21,598 nt of DNA, from assembly GCA_947588775.1 (NCBI GenBank), contig CANPZQ010000020.1, positions 1 through 21,598 on the forward strand. The letters are read 5' to 3'. Below, piece after piece: positions 16,842-21,598 of the stretch. The notes under the pieces were generated by a model. The model saw only the letters and a program-made list of their open reading frames with translations. It did no database searches and was not told where the DNA came from. The translations under genes were made by a program, and so were the position numbers. How positions within the stretch are numbered: position 1 is the first letter of the stretch; every line of letters begins with the position of its first letter. Source of the DNA: an uncultured Clostridia bacterium (GTDB lineage: Bacteria; Bacillota; Clostridia; Oscillospirales; Ruminococcaceae).

Positions 16842-17337
16842 CTTTACGATAGCGGTGCTTGTAAAAAACGAGTTCGGCGTTTTAAACCGCGTGACGAGTA
16901 TGTTCCGCCGCCGCAGGTTTAACATCAACAGCTTAACCGTTTCCGAAACGGAGTCGCCGGGGCTTTCGAGAATCACCGTGAGCTCCTCGGGGCTTGAAAC
17001 CGACAAAAAGCAGCTTATTAACCAGCTCTACAAGCTTCCCGACGTCTGTTCCATCAAGGAGCTCGACATCGTCGAATCCGTAACCTGCGAGCTTATGTTG
17101 ATTAAGATGAAAAACGACCCCGAAACGCGGGGGGATATTCGCGACGCGGCTCAGGCGTTCGGCGCAAAGACCGTCGACTATACCCGCGAGAGCGTTACCA
17201 TGCGCCTCACAGGCACTTCGCGGGAGCTTGACGCGTTTACCGACCTCATGCGTGATTTTACGATACTCGAAATATGCCGCACCGGCATTGTTTCGCTCGA
17301 AAGAGGCTCAACTACCATCAGAAAGATGGAAATATAG
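16834..17337 (+). CDS. ilvN: acetolactate synthase small (regulatory) subunit
   Basis: This subunit confers valine-type feedback inhibition and activates IlvB. The N-terminal ACT domain (about residues 4-75) reads VLVKNEFGVLNRVTSMF then RFNINSLTV. The C-terminal ALS small-subunit domain spans about 85-160. The start is the ATG at 16834, inside the end of ilvB, with GAGG at 16827-16830. A GTG 9 nt further up is in frame but coincides with that ribosome-binding site. This gives 167 residues, normal for the family. ilvC follows after 33 nt with its own AAAGGAG. It may also be called ilvH. Confidence 0.96.
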   Translation: MSSFTIAVLVKNEFGVLNRVTSMFRRRRFNINSLTVSETESPGLSRITVSSSGLETDKKQLINQLYKLPDVCSIKELDIVESVTCELMLIKMKNDPETRGDIRDAAQAFGAKTVDYTRESVTMRLTGTSRELDAFTDLMRDFTILEICRTGIVSLERGSTTIRKMEI

Positions 17338-17370
17338 ACAGCATAAATAATCTGTAAAGGAGAAAAAACT

Positions 17371-18387
17371 ATGAACAGAATCTTTTATCAGCAGGACTGC
17401 GACCTTTCTAAGCTCGCGGGAAAGACCGTCGCCATCATCGGCTACGGCTCTCAGGGACACGCCCATGCCCTTAACCTCAAGGATTCGGGCGTAAACGTCG
17501 TCGTCGGCCTCTACGAGGGCTCGAAGTCGTGGGAGAAGGCGGAAAAGCAGGGGCTTAAGGTAATGACCTCCGCCGAGGCCGCGAAAATCGCCGACGTTAT
17601 CATGATTTTAATCAACGACGAGAAGCAGGCGAAGCTCTACAAGGAATCCATCGAGCCGAACCTCACCGAGGGAAAAACCCTTGCTTTTGCGCACGGCTTT
17701 AACATTCACTTCGGTTGCATCGTTCCCCCGAAGAACGTAAACGTCATCATGATTGCGCCGAAAGGCCCCGGACACACCGTAAGAAGCGAGTATCAGGCCG
17801 GCAAGGGCGTTCCCTGCCTTATCGCGGTCGAGCAGGACGCCACCGGCGACGCTTGGGACATCGGACTTGCATATGCCCTCGGAATCGGCGGGGCGAGAGC
17901 CGGCGTTTTGGAAACAACCTTCCGCACCGAAACCGAAACCGACCTCTTCGGCGAGCAGGCCGTTTTGTGCGGCGGCGTATGCGCGCTCATGCAGGCGGGC
18001 TATGAAACCCTTGTCGAAGCGGGCTACGACCCCCGCAACGCTTATTTCGAGTGCATTCACGAGATGAAGCTTATAGTTGACCTTATTTATCAGTCCGGCT
18101 TCGCGGGAATGAGATATTCTATCTCGAACACCGCCGAGTACGGCGACTATGTTACCGGCCCGAAGATTATAACCGAGGAAACCAAGAAAACCATGAAGAA
18201 AATCCTCAAGGAAATCCAGGACGGAACCTTCGCCAAGGAGTTCCTGCTCGACATGTCCGACGCGGGCGCGCAGGTTCACTTCAAGGCCATGCGCAAGCTT
18301 GCGAGCGAGCATCCGTCCGAAATCGTCGGCGAGGAAATCCGCAAGCTTTACAGCTGGAACGGCGAGGACAAACTTATTAACAACTGA
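17371..18387 (+). CDS. ilvC: ketol-acid reductoisomerase (class I)
   Basis: It converts acetohydroxy acids to dihydroxy acids with Mg2+ and NAD(P)H. The Rossmann motif GYGSQGHAHALNL starts at residue 24. The metal ligands are D191, E195, E227 and E231. At 338 residues it is the short class I form. The cofactor loop after beta-2 reads LYEGSKSW (47-54): the serines usual in NADPH enzymes are present, but Tyr-Glu stands where Arg is common, so cofactor preference is not certain. The stop is a tandem TGA-TAA. A 155-nt gap containing a four-way palindromic element separates it from ilvD. Confidence 0.97.
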   Translation: MNRIFYQQDCDLSKLAGKTVAIIGYGSQGHAHALNLKDSGVNVVVGLYEGSKSWEKAEKQGLKVMTSAEAAKIADVIMILINDEKQAKLYKESIEPNLTEGKTLAFAHGFNIHFGCIVPPKNVNVIMIAPKGPGHTVRSEYQAGKGVPCLIAVEQDATGDAWDIGLAYALGIGGARAGVLETTFRTETETDLFGEQAVLCGGVCALMQAGYETLVEAGYDPRNAYFECIHEMKLIVDLIYQSGFAGMRYSISNTAEYGDYVTGPKIITEETKKTMKKILKEIQDGTFAKEFLLDMSDAGAQVHFKAMRKLASEHPSEIVGEEIRKLYSWNGEDKLINN

Positions 18388-18406
18388 TAAGCGCGCCTCC
18401 CCGGCC

Positions 18407-18483
18407 GGGCGGAGCCCCGTGCGCCTGCGGCGCACCGACGCCTTCGGCGTCGCGCCGGGCTTCGCCCGGCGGGGGCTCCGCCC
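18407..18483. repeat. perfect four-way-junction palindromic element
   Basis: The closing arms GGGCGGAGCCCC (18407-18418) and GGGGCTCCGCCC (18472-18483) are perfect 12-bp complements. Between them three hairpins follow with no gap. H1 is 18419-18425/18429-18435 (7 bp, loop TGC). H2 is 18436-18442/18446-18452 (7 bp, loop TTC). H3 is 18453-18460/18464-18471 (8 bp, loop TTC). Every base outside the three triloops is paired, giving a cloverleaf or cruciform in DNA or RNA. No T-tract follows, so it is not an ordinary terminator. It lies 20 nt after the ilvC stop. Its right end (GCTCCGCCCTGC, 18475-18486) recurs at 157-168. Confidence 0.9.
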
Positions 18484-18485
18484 TG

Positions 18486-18520
18486 CCCCCGGCAAGCACC
18501 CAAGCCCCCAACACTCCCCC
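18486..18520 (-). other. C-rich tract, G-quadruplex-like on the minus strand
   Basis: C-tracts at 18486-18490, 18499-18501, 18505-18509 and 18516-18520 give four G-runs on the minus strand with loops of 6, 3 and 8 nt; the last is slightly over the usual limit. In RNA the stretch 18493-18530 is C-rich, G-poor and unstructured, which also resembles a Rho-loading site. It joins the four-way element to the ilvD ribosome-binding site. Confidence 0.4.
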
Positions 18521-18542
18521 AAACTAATAAGTAGGTGAATTT

Positions 18543-20198
18543 ATGAAAAGCGACAGCATAAAATTCGGCCCGCAAAACGCGCCGCACCGCGCTCTCTACC
18601 ACGCCCTCGGCTTCACCGAGGAGGAAATAAGCCGCCCGATGGTCGGAATCGTCAGCTCCTTTAACGAAATCGTTCCGGGCCATATGAACATCGACAAAAT
18701 CGTCGAAGCGGTCCGCTTAGGCGTTGCGATGGCGGGCGGAACCCCGGTTGTTTTCCCCGCGATAGCGGTATGCGACGGAATAGCTATGGGCCACACCGGA
18801 ATGAAATATTCCCTCGTAACCCGCGACCTTATCGCCGACTCGACCGAGGCGATGGCCCTCGCCCACGGCTTCGACGCGCTTGTGATGGTTCCGAACTGCG
18901 ATAAAAACGTCCCCGGCCTTCTTATGGCGGCGGCAAGGCTCAATATCCCGACCGTTTTCGTTTCGGGAGGCCCGATGCTCGCGGGACATGTCGACGGGCG
19001 GAAAACCTCGTTTTCCTCGATTTCCGAGGCCGTCGGCGAATTCAACGCGGGCAAAATCGACCTCGAAAAGCTTCATGAATACGAATGCAAAACCTGCCCG
19101 ACCTGCGGCTCCTGCTCGGGAATGTATACCGCGAACTCGATGAACTGCCTGACCGAGGCTCTCGGAATGGGCCTTAGAGGCAACGGCACGATTCCCGCCG
19201 TTTATTCTTCAAGAATAGAGCTTGCGAAGCGAGCCGGAATGGCGGTTATGGAGCTTCTTAAAAAGGATATAAAGCCCCGCGACATAATGACCGAGGCGGC
19301 GTTTATGAACGCGCTGACCGTCGATATGGCACTCGGCTGTTCGACGAACTCGATGCTCCACCTTCCGGCTATCGCCCACGAATGCGGAATCGAAATCAAC
19401 CTCGACATCGCCAACGAAATAAGCTCGAAAACCCCGAACCTCTGCCATCTCGCGCCCGCGGGACGAACCTACGTCGAGGAGCTCGACGAGGCGGGCGGCG
19501 TTTGGGCAATCATGCACGAGCTTTCAAAGAAAAACCTCCTGAACCTCGACTGCATGACCGTAACCGGGCATACCGTCGGAGAAAATATCAAAAACGCCGA
19601 AAACCTCAATCCCGAGGTTATCCGCCCCGTCGAAAACCCGTTCAGCGAAACGGGCGGAATCGCGGTTCTGCGCGGAAATCTCGCCCCCGACGGCTGCGTT
19701 GTAAAGCGTTCCGCGGTATCTCCAAAGATGCTTAAATATTCCGGCCGCGCGAGAGTTTTTGAATGCGAGGAGGACGCCCAGGCGGCCATCAACCGCGGCG
19801 ACATAAAGCCCGGCGACGTGGTCGTAATTCGCTACGAAGGCCCGAAGGGCGGCCCGGGAATGAGAGAAATGCTGAACCCGACCTCAGCGATTATGGGTAT
19901 GGGCCTCGGCGAGAGCGTAGCCCTGATTACCGACGGCAGATTCAGCGGAGCGACGCGCGGCGCATGCGTGGGACATATTTCCCCCGAGGCGGCGTCCGGC
20001 GGCCCAATCGGCATTGTCGAAGAGGGCGATACGATTGAAATCGACATTCCCGCAAACAAAATCACGCTGAAAATCAGCGACGAAGAGTTTGAGAAGCGGA
20101 TGGCGGCGTTCGTCCCGAAGAAAAAAGAGCTTTCCGGCTATCTGAAGCGTTACGCCGCGCTCGTTTCAAGCGGCGCGAAGGGCGCGATTCTGAACTGA
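18543..20198 (+). CDS. ilvD: dihydroxy-acid dehydratase
   Basis: This Fe-S dehydratase forms 2-ketoisovalerate and 2-keto-3-methylvalerate. The cluster and active-site motifs are NCDKNVPG (C119, D120, K121) and CKTCPTCGSCSGMYTANSM (C182, C185, C188, C191). Near the C-terminus is GRFSGATRGACVGHISPEA. The 551-residue length is typical. AGGTGA at 18533-18538 precedes the ATG by only 4 nt. It is the last biosynthetic gene of the operon and is separated from ilvC by the four-way element, so its expression could be tuned apart from the upstream genes. The DUF815 gene starts 9 nt after the stop. Confidence 0.97.
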   Translation: MKSDSIKFGPQNAPHRALYHALGFTEEEISRPMVGIVSSFNEIVPGHMNIDKIVEAVRLGVAMAGGTPVVFPAIAVCDGIAMGHTGMKYSLVTRDLIADSTEAMALAHGFDALVMVPNCDKNVPGLLMAAARLNIPTVFVSGGPMLAGHVDGRKTSFSSISEAVGEFNAGKIDLEKLHEYECKTCPTCGSCSGMYTANSMNCLTEALGMGLRGNGTIPAVYSSRIELAKRAGMAVMELLKKDIKPRDIMTEAAFMNALTVDMALGCSTNSMLHLPAIAHECGIEINLDIANEISSKTPNLCHLAPAGRTYVEELDEAGGVWAIMHELSKKNLLNLDCMTVTGHTVGENIKNAENLNPEVIRPVENPFSETGGIAVLRGNLAPDGCVVKRSAVSPKMLKYSGRARVFECEEDAQAAINRGDIKPGDVVVIRYEGPKGGPGMREMLNPTSAIMGMGLGESVALITDGRFSGATRGACVGHISPEAASGGPIGIVEEGDTIEIDIPANKITLKISDEEFEKRMAAFVPKKKELSGYLKRYAALVSSGAKGAILN

Positions 20199-20207
20199 GG
20201 CGCGGCC

Positions 20208-21404
20208 ATGCATGAAAACCTTTTGCCGGAGCTCGATTCGCTCTGCGTTTTCCGCGACGTTCTTTCCGACCCCGTCGTCGCGGCTCTTCGGAAGCTTCTG
20301 ACGACCCGCCATGGCGGCTCTAAGGCCGTCGGGCTTTACTGCGCCTTTGTTTCGAGGCTCTATGAAAGCGGGACCGCGAATCTTTCAAACTATGCCGCGA
20401 ATCTTTTAAGATGCTGCGACAACCCGCTTGCGAGGCTGATAGGAGAGGGCAAAACCGCCCCCGAACCGATGGTTAAAAGCGCGTTTCGCGAGGCCGCGAT
20501 TTTGCAGGCCCTTGCCGACCTGACCCCGAATGAGCTTGTCGATAAGCTCGATTCCGGCCTTGAGCTTCCCGGGTGGGAAAATTCCCCGACATGCCTTGAA
20601 AACGAGCTTAAAGCTCAGCTTTCCGACATAAGAAAGCACGGCTACGGGATTTACGCGGGATTCCGTGCGTTTTACCTTGACGGCGAAAAAATCAAACCGA
20701 TTAAGGAACCCGACCCCGTCCGCCTTAGCGAGCTGGTCGGATACATGCGCGAAAAGGAGCTCATTATCGGGAACACCCGCGCGCTCTTGGAGGGCAAGCC
20801 CGCCGCGAATATCCTCCTTACCGGCGACGCGGGGACAGGAAAGTCGTCGACGGTTAAGGCGGTCGTGAACGAGCTTTGGGAGGACGGCCTGCGGATTTTG
20901 GAGCTTAAAAAAGAGCAGCTTCGCTCGCTGCCCGCCGTTCTCGGGGAGCTTAACCGCAACCCGCTGAAGTTTATAATTTTCATCGACGACCTGTCGTTCA
21001 CCCAGAACGACGACAATTTCTCCGCGCTCAAGGCGATTTTGGAGGGCGCGGTATCGGCGAAGGCGCAAAACGTCGTTATTTATGCGACATCGAACCGCCG
21101 CCACCTCGTCAGGGAGAAATTTTCCGACCGCGAGGGCGACGACGTCCACCGCGCCGACACGATGCAGGAAATCGTATCGCTTTCGGAGCGTTTCGGAATG
21201 CATATAACGTTCAGCCGCCCCGACAAGGCGACCTATCTCGAAATCGTCCGCCACCTCTGCGACGAAAGCGGCGTGGAGTACGACCCCGAAAAGCTCTCCG
21301 CCGCCGCCGAACGATACGCCCTCACCCGCTCCAGTCGCTCCGCCCGCGCCGCAAGGCAGTTCGTGGATTCGGTGCTTGCAGGGGTGGAGAGAGGGGTAAG
21401 GTAG
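20208..21404 (+). CDS. DUF815-type AAA+ ATPase of unknown function
   Basis: This is a predicted cytosolic P-loop ATPase. Walker A GDAGTGKS is at residues 206-213 (K212), and Walker B FIIFIDDLSF has D260 and D261. A sensor-1-like stretch VVIYATSNRRHL is followed by the DUF815-type DDVHRADTMQEIVSLSERFG, and a helical lid lies at the C-terminus. Residues 1-195 form a helical N-terminal region without a motif I recognise. The 398-residue length fits the family. The start is ATG at 20208; TGAGG of the ilvD stop region (20196-20200) provides a ribosome-binding site. It is co-directional with ilvD after 9 nt, so it is probably transcribed with the leu-ilv genes. The family has no established substrate, and the link to amino-acid synthesis may be only positional. 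Confidence 0.88.
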   Translation: MHENLLPELDSLCVFRDVLSDPVVAALRKLLTTRHGGSKAVGLYCAFVSRLYESGTANLSNYAANLLRCCDNPLARLIGEGKTAPEPMVKSAFREAAILQALADLTPNELVDKLDSGLELPGWENSPTCLENELKAQLSDIRKHGYGIYAGFRAFYLDGEKIKPIKEPDPVRLSELVGYMREKELIIGNTRALLEGKPAANILLTGDAGTGKSSTVKAVVNELWEDGLRILELKKEQLRSLPAVLGELNRNPLKFIIFIDDLSFTQNDDNFSALKAILEGAVSAKAQNVVIYATSNRRHLVREKFSDREGDDVHRADTMQEIVSLSERFGMHITFSRPDKATYLEIVRHLCDESGVEYDPEKLSAAAERYALTRSSRSARAARQFVDSVLAGVERGVR

Positions 21405-21423
21405 GGGGGAGGGGAGAATGGGG
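21393..21423 (+). other. G-quadruplex motif over the DUF815 stop codon
   Basis: G-tracts 21393-21396, 21404-21409, 21411-21414 and 21420-21423, with loops of 7, 1 and 5 nt, form a canonical motif on the coding strand. It would therefore be present in the mRNA across the TAG stop (21402-21404). Confidence 0.5.
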
Positions 21424-21457
21424 AAAGAGCAGCGTTAGCAGTTCCGCATAAAACAGC

Positions 21458-21486
21458 AAAAGCAGGCAAAGAACCGCCTGCTTTTT
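21458..21486 (+). terminator. intrinsic terminator, probably bidirectional
   Basis: AAAAGCAGGC (21458-21467) pairs perfectly with GCCTGCTTTT (21476-21485) around an 8-nt loop. TTTTT follows the G/C core on the + strand, and a matching T-run exists on the minus strand. It ends the leu-ilv-DUF815 transcript and would also serve a gene arriving from the right. Confidence 0.88.
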
Positions 21487-21529
21487 GTGTATAGAAGTGC
21501 GCATTTTCCGGCAGATAAACGGGAATTTG

Positions 21530-21598
21530 TCAATCAATTCCAAAAGCTGCGTCATATTTGACCACGCCATTAACTCGAGGTGCGTCGTCTTGTAATTT
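21530..21598 (-). CDS. C-terminal end of an unidentified convergent gene
   Basis: On the minus strand one frame is open from the window edge and ends in VVKYDAAFGID followed by TGA (21532-21530). The shared terminator lies about 45 nt further on. Only 22 codons are visible, so the protein cannot be identified. Its codons (CCT, CGA, GTT, AAT, GGA, GAT) are less GC-biased than the + strand genes. An alternative minus frame is open further but runs through the terminator hairpin, which argues against it. Confidence 0.4.
   Translation of the reverse strand, partial: KLQDDAPRVNGVVKYDAAFGID

Noticed and set aside
18407..18483. Reading the four-way element as a tRNA gene
   Set aside because: It has a cloverleaf shape but lacks a 7-nt anticodon loop, the T-arm TTCRA motif and an acceptor end; all loops are 3 nt and no spacer bases exist.
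1..21598. CRISPR array, prophage, transposase gene or defence system
   Set aside because: No spaced direct repeats, integrase, transposase, toxin-antitoxin or restriction gene was seen. All full-length genes are housekeeping or biosynthetic apart from the DUF815 ATPase.

Overview
This window looks like a chromosomal segment of a GC-rich member of the Clostridia, probably in the Oscillospirales/Ruminococcaceae range. The evidence is gene content and order. It has a gdpP-rplI-dnaB block followed by tilS-hpt-ftsH, both conserved Firmicutes neighbourhoods, an RNase J, and a T-box riboswitch ahead of a leucine operon. Codon use is strongly G/C-ending and Shine-Dalgarno sites are mostly good. No species can be named from the sequence alone. 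All full-length genes are on the + strand.

Region 1 (1-460) is a gene-free, C-rich stretch. It holds two long GC hairpins (10-51 and 148-185) that share a 5' arm, a probable terminator (106-130), and a perfect 17-bp inverted repeat (236-252/304-320) whose loop carries a very strong G-quadruplex motif. A perfect consensus sigma-A promoter (333-361) follows. Region 2 (461-10125) is a tightly packed housekeeping run: rnj (with a long basic disordered N-terminus), gdpP (c-di-AMP phosphodiesterase), rplI, dnaB, tilS, hpt and ftsH. It ends in a hairpin terminator (10130-10179).

Region 3 (10180-10618) carries a second perfect consensus promoter and a complete T-box leader. The leader has a probable CUC (Leu) specifier, a UGGU acceptor-binding bulge, and mutually exclusive antiterminator and terminator. 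Region 4 (10619-20198) is a leuA-leuC-leuD-leuB-ilvB-ilvN-ilvC-ilvD operon. It encodes all leucine-branch steps up to 2-ketoisocaproate and the shared Val/Ile steps up to the 2-keto acids; ilvA and ilvE are not in the window. A DUF815 AAA+ ATPase gene (20208-21404) is appended 9 nt after ilvD. The run ends at a bidirectional hairpin terminator (21458-21486), and the C-terminal codons of a probable convergent gene lie at the right edge.

The most unusual signals are not genes. (1) The ilvC-ilvD gap contains a 77-nt element that folds on paper into a perfect four-way junction: a 12-bp closing stem and three 7-8-bp triloop hairpins, with no unpaired base outside the loops. (2) GATC is almost absent: I found two copies in 21.6 kb where roughly 80 are expected, and isoleucine codon choice shifts to avoid it. 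(3) G-quadruplex-capable tracts sit in three of the non-coding junctions.
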